Counted from the stretch's first letter, positions 35,249 through 43,942 are shown. The stretch is DNA of 64,000 nucleotides from Catellatospora sp. IY07-71 (GCF_018326265.1 NZ_AP023360.1:4683501-4747500); one strand, 5' to 3'. Notes: a model not told the origin generated them from the sequence alone. A program made the numbers and translations.

Positions 35249-35295
35249 CGGAGGATCCTCCGGATAGCGTGAAGGGCGTAGCGGAGGGGCCTCCG
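35249..35295. promoter_or_regulatory. Two TetR-type palindromic operators
   Basis: CGGAGGATCCTCCG (35249-35262) and CGGAGGGGCCTCCG (35282-35295) share six-base arms and are 33 bp apart centre to centre, in the divergent TetR-SDR promoter region. A TTGAC-like -35 follows at about 35300. Confidence 0.75.
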
Positions 35296-35351
35296 GTTGT
35301 TGACTGTACCGGAAGGGCTGCTCCGGCATCGTCGATCAGGACGGAAAGATC

Positions 35352-36290
35352 ATGACCACTCGTATCACCACGCCGTTCTCCGCCACGTCCACCGCCGCCG
35401 AGATCGTGCAGGGCGTCGACCTGACCGGCCGCCGCGCCGTCGTCACCGGCGCAGCCTCCGGCATCGGCGTGGAGACCGCCCGGGCGCTGGCCGCCGCGGG
35501 CGCCGAGGTGACCCTGGCGGTACGCGACACCGCTGCCGGCGACCGCACCGCCGCGGACCTCACCGAGTCCACCGGCAACAAGGAGGTCCACGTCGCCCGG
35601 CTCGACCTGGCCGACCAGGACTCCGTCGCCGCGTTCACCGGGGCCTGGGACGGCCCGCTGCACATCCTCGTCAACAACGCCGGGATCATGGCGTCGCCGC
35701 TGATGCGCACCCCGCAGGGCTGGGAGATGCAGTTCGCCACGAACCACCTCGGGCACTTCGCGCTCGCCCGCGGGCTGCACGGCGCGCTCGCGGCGGCCGG
35801 TGACGCCCGCGTCGTGTCGGTCAGCTCCACGGCGCACCTGCGCTCGCCCGTCGTCTTCGAGGACATCCACTTCGAGCGGCGCGAGTACGAGCCGTGGCTC
35901 GCGTACGGGCAGTCGAAGACCGCGAACGTGCTGTTCGCCGTCGAGGCGTCCCGGCGCTGGGCCGCCGACGGCATCGTCGTCAACGCGCTCATGCCGGGCG
36001 CGATCAGCACCAACCTGCAGCGCTACATCACCGAGGAGGACCTGGTCCGGCTGCGGGCGCAGCTCGACGCGGCCGAGGTCTTCTGGAAGACGCCCGAGCA
36101 GGGCGCCGCGACGTCGGTGCTGCTCGCGGCCTCCCCGCTGGTCGCCGGTGTCGCCGGGCGCTACTTCGAGGACTGCAACGAGGCCGGGCCGAACCAGCCC
36201 GGCACGCGTGGCGGCGTGGCGGCGTACGCCCTCGACCCGGCGGCCGCGCAGCGGCTCTGGGAAGTCTCCGAGCAGACCCTGGCGGCCTGA
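35352..36290 (+). CDS. Short-chain dehydrogenase/reductase
   Basis: A 312-residue classical SDR of the retinol-dehydrogenase/WWOX-like group. NAD(P)-binding motif TGAASGIGVETARALA, the structural NNAGIMASP, catalytic Ser in VSVSSTAHL and Tyr-x-x-x-Lys as YGQSKTANV are all present, so it should be an active oxidoreductase of an unidentified alcohol/ketone substrate. The Arg in LAVRDT after strand 2 suggests NADP(H) preference. The ATG follows a weak GGAAAG. It is probably repressed by the divergent TetR protein through the two palindromes upstream. Confidence 0.9.
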   Translation: MTTRITTPFSATSTAAEIVQGVDLTGRRAVVTGAASGIGVETARALAAAGAEVTLAVRDTAAGDRTAADLTESTGNKEVHVARLDLADQDSVAAFTGAWDGPLHILVNNAGIMASPLMRTPQGWEMQFATNHLGHFALARGLHGALAAAGDARVVSVSSTAHLRSPVVFEDIHFERREYEPWLAYGQSKTANVLFAVEASRRWAADGIVVNALMPGAISTNLQRYITEEDLVRLRAQLDAAEVFWKTPEQGAATSVLLAASPLVAGVAGRYFEDCNEAGPNQPGTRGGVAAYALDPAAAQRLWEVSEQTLAA

Positions 36291-36323
36291 CGCCGCTCCG
36301 GCTCGGCTGGGCTGGGCGAAGTT

Positions 36324-36383
36324 GCAGTTTCGGGGAAACTGCAGCTTCGCGAGGCAAGGGCGCCGCAGTTTCCCCGAAACTGC
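36324..36383. repeat. Second dispersed repeat family, copy 1; bidirectional terminator
   Basis: GCAGTTTCGGGGAAACTGC (36324-36342) and its inverse GCAGTTTCCCCGAAACTGC (36365-36383). Each unit is itself a hairpin with a GGG or CCC loop, and together they make a longer stem. Located between convergent genes. Another copy is at 48179. Confidence 0.8.
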
Positions 36384-36531
36384 GAAGGCCGGAGGGGCCG
36401 GGGCCGTCCGTGCCGGGCCTTCACGGCGGGGTCCGGCACGGTGCTGAACGGCGGTGACGCCACCCGGCGCGAACGCCACCCCGCCGCACGGGCGGGCGAT
36501 GTCCATGCCGTGCGGCAGGCCCCGCGCCCGC

Positions 36532-37323
36532 CTAGCCCGCCAGATCCTGGGTAACGCCGTGCTGCAGGAACCTGGCGATGGCGGCGAGGAACGCCGCCGG
36601 GGCGTCGCGGCGTACGCAGTGACCGGCGTGCGCGACCCGCTCGGCGCGGAACGGCCCGCCCGCGGCGTCGGCGCAGTCGTCGGCGTCCGACGGAGCCAGC
36701 AGGCCGCCCCGGGCCACCTCGCCGTAGAGCAGCAGCGTCGGGCACGCCGCCCCGGCCAGCGAGTCGACCAGGGACGGTCCGGTCTCGTACGGCAGGTCGT
36801 AGAAGCGCGGGTCGAACTCGCCCTTGCTCACCGCCCACGGCTCGAACTCGGCGTCCGGCCAGCCCGGGTTGTCGGCGCGGCCCTTGGCGATCCGCTCGGC
36901 CAGGTCCAGTGCCTGCAGTTCGGCCAGCCAGGACGGCATACCGTCGGCGGCCAGGGTGTGGTGCGGGCCGGGCGGGTCCTCCAGCACCAGCGCGCGGACC
37001 AGATCCGGCCGGGCGGCGGCCAGCGCGGCCGCGGCCAGCGCGCCCATCGAGTGCCCGATCACGACCAGCGGGCCCGCGCCGAGCGCGTCGAGCACCAGCG
37101 CGGCGTCGGCGGCGTTGGCCGCGGTGCCGGTGGGCCCGTCCGGCAGGCCGGAGGAGCCGTGCCCGCGCGCGTCGAGGGTCACCGCGCCCGCGTACGCGGT
37201 CAGCCCCGGCAGGACCGGGTCCCAGCACGCGCCGGAGTCGGAGAAGCCGTGCAGGAGCAGCATGCCCGGCTCGCCGCCGTGGCGTGACCAGGCGATGTGG
37301 GCGGTGCGCACGTCGTCCTCCAT
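36532..37323 (-). CDS. Alpha/beta-fold hydrolase
   Basis: A 263-residue soluble hydrolase. The oxyanion motif LLLHGFSDSG, nucleophile elbow VIGHSMGALAA, an acid residue in LLYGEVARGGLLAPSDADD region and catalytic His in VAHAGHCVRRD are in the order expected for esterase/epoxide-hydrolase-like enzymes. A cap region lies between about 120 and 190. The ATG begins MEDDVRTAHIAWSRHGG. A TAACGT box lies 22 bases upstream. Substrate unknown. Confidence 0.85.
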   Translation of the reverse strand: MEDDVRTAHIAWSRHGGEPGMLLLHGFSDSGACWDPVLPGLTAYAGAVTLDARGHGSSGLPDGPTGTAANAADAALVLDALGAGPLVVIGHSMGALAAAALAAARPDLVRALVLEDPPGPHHTLAADGMPSWLAELQALDLAERIAKGRADNPGWPDAEFEPWAVSKGEFDPRFYDLPYETGPSLVDSLAGAACPTLLLYGEVARGGLLAPSDADDCADAAGGPFRAERVAHAGHCVRRDAPAAFLAAIARFLQHGVTQDLAG

Positions 37324-37402
37324 GATCTCGGGCCGATGAGGGCCGACGTTACACCGGCGGTGGCCGCGCCGGCGCGGTACGCGCGGCGGCTAGGGTGCGC
37401 TC

Positions 37403-37741
37403 GTGACGCGATCATTGGACGGACTGCGCTTCGCCGCCGTGTCCGAGGTGGCCGGCGGCGAGGTCGGCACCGACACCGTCTTCACCTACCACGAGCGGGA
37501 CGCCGAGATCTGGGCCGAGTACGCGGGCGGCGCGATCCGGCGCGGCTTCCTCGTCGGCACCCGCGACGGCGACCGGCTCGACTTCCGCTACGCCCAGCTC
37601 AACCTGGACGGTGCCACGTCCACGGGCCACTGCGTGTCGCTGGTGTCCGCACTACCCGACGGCCGCCTGCGCCTGGACGAGACCTGGCAGTGGGAGTCCC
37701 GCCCCGGCCACGGCACCAGCGCGGTGGTCGAGCTGCGCTGA
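37403..37741 (+). CDS. Hypothetical small beta-rich protein
   Basis: A 112-residue cytosolic protein of predominantly beta structure (VFTYHERDAEIWAEYAGGAI, FLVGTRDGDRLDFRYAQLN, LRLDETWQWESRPGHGTS). Similar short proteins in bacterial databases are sometimes labelled N-acetylglutamate synthase without evidence; there is no GNAT motif here, so no enzymatic role is assigned. GTG 37403 has TAGGGT six bases upstream, the leaderless pattern. It ends before a long hairpin terminator. Confidence 0.68.
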   Translation: MTRSLDGLRFAAVSEVAGGEVGTDTVFTYHERDAEIWAEYAGGAIRRGFLVGTRDGDRLDFRYAQLNLDGATSTGHCVSLVSALPDGRLRLDETWQWESRPGHGTSAVVELR

Positions 37742-37769
37742 GCCGCGCGGGCGTACCCCCTAGATCATC

Positions 37770-37830
37770 CGACTTGCCTGGCATCCGGGCGAATCTTGGG
37801 CGCACATCCGCCCATCTGCCAGGCAAGTCG
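37770..37830. terminator. Long-loop hairpin terminator between convergent genes
   Basis: CGACTTGCCTGGCA (37770-37783) and TGCCAGGCAAGTCG (37817-37830) pair perfectly; the 33-base loop has internal complementarity. Confidence 0.75.
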
Positions 37831-37841
37831 AGCGATCTTGC

Positions 37842-39521
37842 TTACGAGGCGGTGCAGGAGAAGGTGGTCGGGAGGGTGGTGGTGTTGTTGGGGCGGGTCG
37901 CCTGCAGGCCCCAGGTGGTGCTGGCGCCGGGGGCGAGCGAGCCGTTCCAGGCCAGGCTGTTCTCGGTCACGTTCTGGCCGCTGATCACGGCCGCCTGCGG
38001 CCAGGAGCCGGTGTGGGCGTGGCCCGAGGGCAGCGTCACGGTGGACGACCAGCTGCTGATCGCGGACGAGCCGGTGTTGGTGACCGTCACGGTCAGCACG
38101 TAGCCGTTGCTCCACTGGCTCTGCGGCGACACGGTCGTGGTGCAGCCGCCACCGCCGCCCCCACCCGTGGTGGTGACGTTCACGATGCCGGAGTACGCCG
38201 AGGAGCCCGCCGAGTTCACGGCCCGCACCCGGTACCGGTACGTGGTGTTCGCGGCCAGCCCCGAGTCGGTGAACGAGGTGCCGGTGGGCGTGCCGACCTG
38301 CGTGAAGCTGGTGCTCGACGCGCCGGTGGCCCGCTCGACCTGGTAGCCGCTCACCGTGCCCGACGACGCGGCCCAGCTGAGCGAGACGCCGCTGGAGGTC
38401 ACGCCGGACGCGCTCGGCGTGCCGGGCGTGCCGGGCACCTGCGTGCCGCCACCGGTGGTGGTGACGTTCACGATGCCGGAGTAGCTCGACGACCCGGCCG
38501 AGTTGGTCGCCCGGACGCGGTACCGGTACGTGGTGTTGGCGGCCAGGCCCGAGTCGGTGAACGACGGCGAGCCGGACGTGCCGACCTGGCTGAAGCTGGT
38601 GCTCGACGCGCCGGTGGCCCGCTCGATCTGGTAGCTGCTCACGGTGCCGGACGATGCCGCCCAGTTCAGCGAGACGCCGCTGGAGGTCACGTTGGACGCG
38701 GTCGGGGTGCCGGGCGTGCCGGGCGGCTGGGTGCCGCCGCCGTTGGTGACCGATGCCGAGAACGAGTTCACGGTCAGGCCGACGCCGCCGATCCACGGCT
38801 CGAAACCGGCCTGCACGCTGGTCAGGTACCAGTTGTTGTTGCCGTACTGCGAGCCGCGGGTGAACGTGTCGCGGACGAAGTCCATCACGTCGAAGCTCAG
38901 CGAGTTGATGACCGACCCGGTGAACAGGTAGGACACCACGTTGTTGGCGCCGTTGCTGCCGGTCCAGACGGCCCAGCTGCGCCCGGCGATGTTCGCGGTG
39001 CCGGTCTGCGAACCGATGGGCTGGATGCTGCCCTGCCGGTTGAACCAGATCATGATCTCGGTGTCCTGGACGCCGGAGACGTTGGTGTCCGCGTTCAGCC
39101 AGATGTCGTACGAGGCGTTGTAGGTGCCGCTGCCGGGGTACGAGTAGCTGATGCTGCTGCTCGCGGTGCCGATGGTGCTGAGCTGCTTGGGCAGCGGGGA
39201 GCTGGGGCTGCAGTTGCTGTAGTGGCAGCCCAGGAAGATGGACGGGTAGGAGACCGGGGCACCGGAGGTGCTCCCGACGCCGTCCTGCTGCGTGATGCTG
39301 AACCCGTTGCTGGTGGTGTTGATGCACTGGGTCGCGGTGGTGCCCCAGCGGTTGTTCTGGATGACGTAGTTGCCGGCGACCACGGTGCCGTACTGCTCGC
39401 AGATGACGGCGGCCTGGGCCGGCTGGGCCGCGAGCAGGCTCACGGCGGTGGCGGCGACGGTCAGCAGGGCGGCTGACACGATCGTGGTGAGGCGATGTTT
39501 TCTGCTCGTCGTGGCGTGCAT
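37842..39521 (-). CDS. Secreted GH12 endoglucanase with two FnIII domains and a CBM2
   Basis: A 559-residue exported cellulase/xyloglucanase-type enzyme. Signal peptide ~1-38 (ends QPAQA). GH12 catalytic domain ~39-258: YGTVVAGNYVIQNNRWG, nucleophile Glu155 in VQDTEIMIWF and acid/base Glu241 in VQAGFEPWIGG. Two fibronectin type III modules follow (~266-445) with the repeated APGTP/TSSGVSL.WAASSGTVS and NTTYRYRVRA patterns, then a Gly linker and a family-2 carbohydrate-binding module (~455-559; WSNGYVLTVTVTNTGSSAIS...W.V, terminal Cys). It hydrolyses beta-1,4-glucans outside the cell. AGGAG lies five bases before ATG 39521. A CebR-type box upstream suggests cello-oligosaccharide induction. Confidence 0.93.
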   Translation of the reverse strand: MHATTSRKHRLTTIVSAALLTVAATAVSLLAAQPAQAAVICEQYGTVVAGNYVIQNNRWGTTATQCINTTSNGFSITQQDGVGSTSGAPVSYPSIFLGCHYSNCSPSSPLPKQLSTIGTASSSISYSYPGSGTYNASYDIWLNADTNVSGVQDTEIMIWFNRQGSIQPIGSQTGTANIAGRSWAVWTGSNGANNVVSYLFTGSVINSLSFDVMDFVRDTFTRGSQYGNNNWYLTSVQAGFEPWIGGVGLTVNSFSASVTNGGGTQPPGTPGTPTASNVTSSGVSLNWAASSGTVSSYQIERATGASSTSFSQVGTSGSPSFTDSGLAANTTYRYRVRATNSAGSSSYSGIVNVTTTGGGTQVPGTPGTPSASGVTSSGVSLSWAASSGTVSGYQVERATGASSTSFTQVGTPTGTSFTDSGLAANTTYRYRVRAVNSAGSSAYSGIVNVTTTGGGGGGGCTTTVSPQSQWSNGYVLTVTVTNTGSSAISSWSSTVTLPSGHAHTGSWPQAAVISGQNVTENSLAWNGSLAPGASTTWGLQATRPNNTTTLPTTFSCTAS

Positions 39522-39563
39522 GTCACTCCTTGGGCAGGGAGGAGATCGGGGACGGTGCCAGAC

Positions 39564-39577
39564 TGGGAGCGCTTCCA
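39564..39577 (-). promoter_or_regulatory. CebR-type operator
   Basis: TGGGAGCGCTTCCA differs at one base from the CebR/LacI-type cellulose-utilisation operator TGGGAGCGCTCCCA, 43 bases upstream of the GH12 start codon. Confidence 0.75.
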
Positions 39578-39821
39578 CCGGACACCATAGGCCATCGTCG
39601 AACTGTGTGTAAACAGAACCATTGACAGAAGTCGCTTGCATGGAAGTTACACGCGCGCAACGGTTCTGTTGCCTCCCCGGCCCGGTTTCCTTGATCAACA
39701 GGAGCTGTGGCCGTGACGCGCCGCCGAACCGTGCCATAAGTTCATGATCAACGGGGTACGGGCGGGCGTGTGGGAGGATGCGGCGTTTGGCGGCGGGTGC
39801 CGTCGGGGAGGGAGTGACGCG
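39578..39821. other. Divergent promoter region between GH12 and recQ genes
   Basis: No gene seen. AACAGAACC (39612-39620) and GGTTCTGTT (39662-39670) form a widely spaced inverted repeat in locally AT-richer sequence where the GH12 promoter should lie. Confidence 0.4.
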
Positions 39822-41438
39822 GTGGGGGAGCTGGAGCGGCTGCGCGAGGTCGCGGCGAAGGTGTACGGGTGGACGAAGCTGCGCCCGGCGCAGGAGGAGG
39901 CGATGGTCCAGGTCGCCGCTGGGCGCGACACGCTCGTGGTGTCGCCGACCGGGTCCGGCAAGTCGGCCATCTACCAGGTGCCCGCGCTGCTCGTGGGCGG
40001 GCCGACCATCGTGGTCGCGCCGCTCATCGCGCTGCAGCGCGACCAGGTGAAGAACCTCATCGACCGGGGCGCCCCGGACGCGCACGTGGTCAACTCGGCG
40101 CGCAGCGCGCGGGCCAACAGCGAGGCGTTCGAGGCGCTGCAGACCGGTGACGCCGAGTTCCTGTTCCTCGCCCCCGAGCAGCTGGCCAAGGACGAGGTCA
40201 TCGCCGAGCTGCTGGAGGCCAAGCCGTCGCTGTTCGTGGTGGACGAGGCGCACTGCGTCTCCTCCTGGGGCCACGACTTCCGCCCCGACTACCTGCGCCT
40301 CGGCGAGGTGATCGAGCGGCTGGGGCACCCGACCGTGCTCGCGCTGACCGCGACCGCCTCGCCGCCGGTGCGCGCCGACATCGTCGAGCGGCTGCGCATG
40401 CGCGACGCCGTACAGCTGGTGAAGGGCTTCGACCGGCCCAACATCCGGCTGGAGGTGTCCCGCGAGGTAACCGAGCGGGAGAAGCGCCGCGAGATCATCG
40501 AGCGGATCATCGCGCTGGACCCGCCGGGCCTGCTCTACGTGCAGACCCGCGGCGAGACAGAGGAGTACGCCGAGGCGCTGCGCGAGGCCGGGGAGGAGGC
40601 GTACGCGTACCACGCCGGCCTGAGCGCGTCCGAGCGCGCGCAGGTGCATGACGCGTTCCTCGCCTCGGACCGGGTGATCGTCGTCGCGACGTCCGCCTTC
40701 GGCATGGGCATCGACAAGCCGAACGTGCGCTTCGTGGTGCACGCCGCCCCCGCCGAGTCGCTGGACTCGTACTACCAGCAGATCGGCCGGGCCGGCCGGG
40801 ACGGCGACGCGGCGACCGCGGTGCTCTACTTCCGCCCCGAGGACCTGCGCCTGCCGCGCTTCTTCTCCTCCGGCACGGTCGACGAGGACCTGCTCACCCG
40901 CGTCGCGACCGGCCTGGAAGTTGCGGGCGGCCCGGTCCGCATCGACGACCTCGTCGAGGAGCTGGACGTCACCCGCGCCCGGGTCACCCGCTCGGTCAAC
41001 CTGCTCCAGGAGGCCGCCGCCGCGCTCACCACCGGTGAGGGTGTGGTGTGGACCGGCGAGCACACCGTCGCCGAGGCGGTCCAGGCCGCCGCCGCGGAGG
41101 CCGCGCAGATGCGCACCATCGAGCTGACCCGCGTCGAGATGATGCGCGGCTACGCCGAGACCGACGACTGCCGCCGCCAGTTCCTGCTCGGGTACTTCGG
41201 CGAGGACCTCGCCGAGACCTGCGGCAGCTGCGACACCTGCGCCGCGGGCACCGCCGACGCCCGCTCCGACGTGGACACCGGCTTCCCGGTCCAGTCCCGC
41301 GTCACCCACGCCCAGTGGGGCCCCGGCGTCGTCATGCGCGAGGAGGACGACCGCATCACCGTCCTGTTCGACGAGGTCGGCTACCGCACCCTCTCCCTCA
41401 AGGCCGTCCGCGCCCGCAACCTCCTCACCCCCGCCTGA
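39822..41438 (+). CDS. recQ: RecQ-family ATP-dependent DNA helicase
   Basis: A 538-residue 3'-5' DNA helicase. Helicase motifs in order: SPTGSGKS (Walker A, 41-48), VVDEAHCVSSWGHDFRPDY (DEAH box plus the RecQ aromatic loop), ALTATASP, then the second RecA domain with YHAGLSASERAQVHDAFL, VIVVATSAFGMGIDKPNVRFVVH and QQIGRAGRDGD. The RecQ-C zinc site uses CxxC-type residues in DDCRRQFLLGYFGED...CGSCDTCAAG. There is no HRDC domain, and a C-terminal beta-rich segment (THAQWGPGVVMREEDDRITV) replaces it, as in short actinobacterial RecQs. GTG 39822 has GGGAGG..GGAG upstream. Acts in recombination and stalled-fork repair. Confidence 0.93.
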   Translation: MGELERLREVAAKVYGWTKLRPAQEEAMVQVAAGRDTLVVSPTGSGKSAIYQVPALLVGGPTIVVAPLIALQRDQVKNLIDRGAPDAHVVNSARSARANSEAFEALQTGDAEFLFLAPEQLAKDEVIAELLEAKPSLFVVDEAHCVSSWGHDFRPDYLRLGEVIERLGHPTVLALTATASPPVRADIVERLRMRDAVQLVKGFDRPNIRLEVSREVTEREKRREIIERIIALDPPGLLYVQTRGETEEYAEALREAGEEAYAYHAGLSASERAQVHDAFLASDRVIVVATSAFGMGIDKPNVRFVVHAAPAESLDSYYQQIGRAGRDGDAATAVLYFRPEDLRLPRFFSSGTVDEDLLTRVATGLEVAGGPVRIDDLVEELDVTRARVTRSVNLLQEAAAALTTGEGVVWTGEHTVAEAVQAAAAEAAQMRTIELTRVEMMRGYAETDDCRRQFLLGYFGEDLAETCGSCDTCAAGTADARSDVDTGFPVQSRVTHAQWGPGVVMREEDDRITVLFDEVGYRTLSLKAVRARNLLTPA

Positions 41439-41440
41439 GA

Positions 41441-41521
41441 AGGAAGGGCACCTTCGTCGGCTCGCGTAAGCGAGACGAGCAGCAGCTCAGCTCGTTTTCC
41501 GATGTAGAAGGTGCCCTTCCT
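41441..41521. repeat. Dispersed AAGGGCACCTT element, copy 7 (long loop)
   Basis: AGGAAGGGCACCTTC (from 41441) and AGAAGGTGCCCTTCCT (41506-41521) with a ~50-base loop that has internal hairpins, between the convergent recQ and VKOR genes. Confidence 0.85.
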
Positions 41522-41533
41522 AACTCCTGCGGG

Positions 41534-42178
41534 TCAGGAGAGCATGATCTGCCACTGGGTCCAGAACGCCTGGGCGATCAGGACCACGGTGACCAGCAGC
41601 CACAGCGCCGGGCCGACCGCGTGCACGTCGACCAGCAGATCTACCGCCGGGCAGGCCCGCGCCGGCGTCCGCAGGTGCCCGTGCCGCAGGTTGTACAGCG
41701 TCGTGTACCAGAACATCAGCACCACGGCGACCCACACCACCATGCAGTACGGGCACAGCGCGCCGATCCGGTACAGCGACTGGAACATCAGCCAGTGCAC
41801 GAACACCACCGCGAAGGTGACCCCGGCCTGCAGGCCCAGCCACACCCAGCGCGGCAGGCGTACCCCCGCCAGCAGCAGCACGCCCAGCGTGGCCACCACC
41901 GGGAACGTGCCCAGTCCCAGCAGCGGGTTGGGGAACCCGAACGCCGACGCCTGCTCCGTGATCATGACGGAACCGCAGGACAGCACCGGGTTGATGCTGC
42001 ACGTCGGGGTGTACGACGGATCGGTCAGCAGGTGGATCTTCTCCACGGCCAGCGTGAACGCCGCCGCCGTGCCGAGCGTGCCGGTGACGGTCAGGATCCA
42101 GCCGATCGCCCGGTCGACGGTGGTCCGCCGGGGCGCGTCCAGCTCCTGCCCGTGCTCGGTGTCCAGGACGGTGGCCAC
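41534..42178 (-). CDS. Vitamin K epoxide reductase (VKOR)-family membrane protein
   Basis: A 214-residue membrane protein with four to five helices. It carries the loop Cys pair in CSINPVLSCGSVM and the active-site CPYC in RIGALCPYCMVVW, the quartet needed to pass electrons from DsbA to quinone. In actinobacteria VKOR replaces DsbB in disulfide-bond formation outside the membrane. It begins with GTG at 42178, one base after the stop of the DsbA-like gene, so the two are co-translated and almost certainly work as a redox pair. Confidence 0.93.
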   Translation of the reverse strand: MATVLDTEHGQELDAPRRTTVDRAIGWILTVTGTLGTAAAFTLAVEKIHLLTDPSYTPTCSINPVLSCGSVMITEQASAFGFPNPLLGLGTFPVVATLGVLLLAGVRLPRWVWLGLQAGVTFAVVFVHWLMFQSLYRIGALCPYCMVVWVAVVLMFWYTTLYNLRHGHLRTPARACPAVDLLVDVHAVGPALWLLVTVVLIAQAFWTQWQIMLS

Positions 42179-42179
42179 G

Positions 42180-42908
42180 TCAGCCCGCCAGCGCCGCGTC
42201 GATCGCGGCCTTGAGGTTGTCGTACGTCGGCGTCTGCTCGAACTGCTCGCCGTTCACGAAGAACGTGGGGGTGCCGGTGACCCCGGCCGCGATGCCGTCC
42301 TGCCGGTCGGTCTCCACGGCCTGCGCGGTCTCCGGCGCGGCCACGTCGGCCCGGAAGCGGGTCATGTCCAGCCCCAGTTCCTGCGCGTACGCCTCGAACG
42401 TGGGCGCCTGGTTCGGCTGGTTGCCCCAGGTCTGCTGGTTGTCGTAGAGCTTCTGGTACATCTGCTCGAATTTGCCCTGGTTGCCCGCCGCCTGCGCGGC
42501 CAGCGACGCGGCCTGCGCGTTGGGGTGCATCTCCAGCGGGAAGTGGCGCACCACGTAGGTGATCTTCCCGGCGTACTCCGCGCGCAGCTTCTCCACGCCG
42601 GGGTACGCCGCGGCGCAGGCCGGGCACTCGAAGTCGAGGAACTCGACCACGGTGACCTTGCCGTCGGCGGCGGTGCCGAGCCGGTGCGACTCGGCCCGGA
42701 CCAGGTTGGCGGGATCGCCCGTGGCGCCCGGTCCCGAGTTGCTCGCGAAGATCACGGCGCCGACGACGACCGCGAGCACGGCCACCACCACGCCGATCGT
42801 GAACTTCAGGTTGGTGCTCATCCCCGACGCCGGTCTCGCCACCGGCTTGCGGTTCTTGTTCCCGGGCCGGGCCGGCCGGGACGCGTTCGGTCGGGTCGTA
42901 GCGGGCAT
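42180..42908 (-). CDS. DsbA-like membrane-anchored thiol-disulfide oxidoreductase
   Basis: A 242-residue protein with a basic Arg/Lys/Pro-rich N-terminus, one membrane anchor (about 36-56) and an extracytoplasmic thioredoxin-fold domain. The active site is FLDFECPACAAAYPGVEKLR (CPAC) and the cis-Pro loop is GVTGTPTFFVNGEQF. It belongs to the DSBA-like thioredoxin_4 family that forms disulfides in exported proteins. It is operonic with the VKOR gene downstream. Secreted Cys-containing enzymes encoded in this window are possible clients, which is inference. Confidence 0.92.
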   Translation of the reverse strand: MPATTRPNASRPARPGNKNRKPVARPASGMSTNLKFTIGVVVAVLAVVVGAVIFASNSGPGATGDPANLVRAESHRLGTAADGKVTVVEFLDFECPACAAAYPGVEKLRAEYAGKITYVVRHFPLEMHPNAQAASLAAQAAGNQGKFEQMYQKLYDNQQTWGNQPNQAPTFEAYAQELGLDMTRFRADVAAPETAQAVETDRQDGIAAGVTGTPTFFVNGEQFEQTPTYDNLKAAIDAALAG

Positions 42909-43075
42909 CAGACACCTTTCCCCGTATACCAGCCAAGGCGGGACGCATCGGCCGACTGTCTGGGGACTCTATTCACGAGGCCTGAGCGCCTGCTGAGAGC
43001 GCGCCGCGAGTCGGCTGTGGAGTGCCGCACACCGCTCGGGCGCGGGACCAAGGGCCCCGCGCCCGCTCAAGCCCG

Positions 43076-43942
43076 TCAGTTCGCGCAGATCGCGAAGGCG
43101 CGGACCTTCCAGTTGCCGGTGTACCCGGTCTCGTCCTCGGCCGCGCGCACCGTCACCTCGGTGGTCGAGCTGGCGTGCGCGGCGGTCAGCCGCACCTGGC
43201 CCTCGCCGCCCACGACCTCCGCGCCGACGCCGTGCACGGTGCGGCCGGGCGAGCAGCGCACCGACACCGACTGGGTGCCGGCGGAGGAGTACGCGCTGTC
43301 GGCGAGCAGCCGCTCGTAGCCTGCGGGCTGGTCGGCGCAGATCGCCCGCGCCTGGACCTGCCAGGTGGCCGCGAAGCCGCCCTCGGCCTCCGAGCCGCCC
43401 ACGGTCACGCTGCTGCCGTCGATCCGCAGGTCCTGCAGCAGCAGCTCGCTGATCGAGGCGCCGTTGACCGCGCCGCCCACGCCCAGCGCGACCTGCCCCA
43501 GCGGGCAGCTCACCTGGTGCCAGTTGGTGCTCGGCGAGGCCCAGGCCGACGAGCCGGACACGATGGCGTACCCGGCCGGGGCGGGCGCGCACAGCACGGT
43601 CGTCGTCAGCGACCAGTTCGAGGCGGTGCCGGTGGTGTCCTCGCGCCCGGTCACCGACCAGGCGGTGCCGCCGGTCAGCGGCAGCATGAAGTCCATGCCG
43701 ACCTGCCCGGCGGCGCCGGTGACCAGCCCGCCGCCGCCGAGCGCGACGGTGCCCGCCGGGCAGGCCTTGTTCTGGGTCTTGGCGGCGCTGTTGCTCGGGC
43801 CGGTCGAGGTCTGCCGGGTCAGCCCGGTCACCGCCGTCGCGGGGGCGGCCAGCGCCAGCTGGCTCACCGCCGCGGCGCTCAGCAGCATGCCGGCGGCCAG
43901 TGCCACTCGGGTGAGGCGGCCGCGGGTCGCTCGTGCCTGCAT
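43076..43942 (-). CDS. Secreted protein with three Cys-containing repeats
   Basis: A 288-residue exported protein of unknown function. Signal peptide ~1-37 (ends APATAV). The mature part contains three similar ~75-80 residue units, each beginning with a Cys-x-x-G pattern and Gly-rich turn (CPAGTVALGGGGLVTGAAGQ, CPLGQVALGVGGAVNGASIS, CSPGRTVHGVGAEVVGGEGQ) and ending in a W-x-L/V-x-x-x-x-x-C motif (WSLTTTVLCA, WQVQARAICA, WKVRAFAICA). The one Cys at each end probably form a disulfide per repeat. AGGAG seven bases upstream fixes ATG 43942. No enzymatic residues are evident; a surface or binding role is possible. Confidence 0.72.
   Translation of the reverse strand: MQARATRGRLTRVALAAGMLLSAAAVSQLALAAPATAVTGLTRQTSTGPSNSAAKTQNKACPAGTVALGGGGLVTGAAGQVGMDFMLPLTGGTAWSVTGREDTTGTASNWSLTTTVLCAPAPAGYAIVSGSSAWASPSTNWHQVSCPLGQVALGVGGAVNGASISELLLQDLRIDGSSVTVGGSEAEGGFAATWQVQARAICADQPAGYERLLADSAYSSAGTQSVSVRCSPGRTVHGVGAEVVGGEGQVRLTAAHASSTTEVTVRAAEDETGYTGNWKVRAFAICAN

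Noticed and set aside
37403-37741. Label as N-acetylglutamate synthase
   Set aside because: No acetyltransferase motif; the label seems a propagated misannotation.
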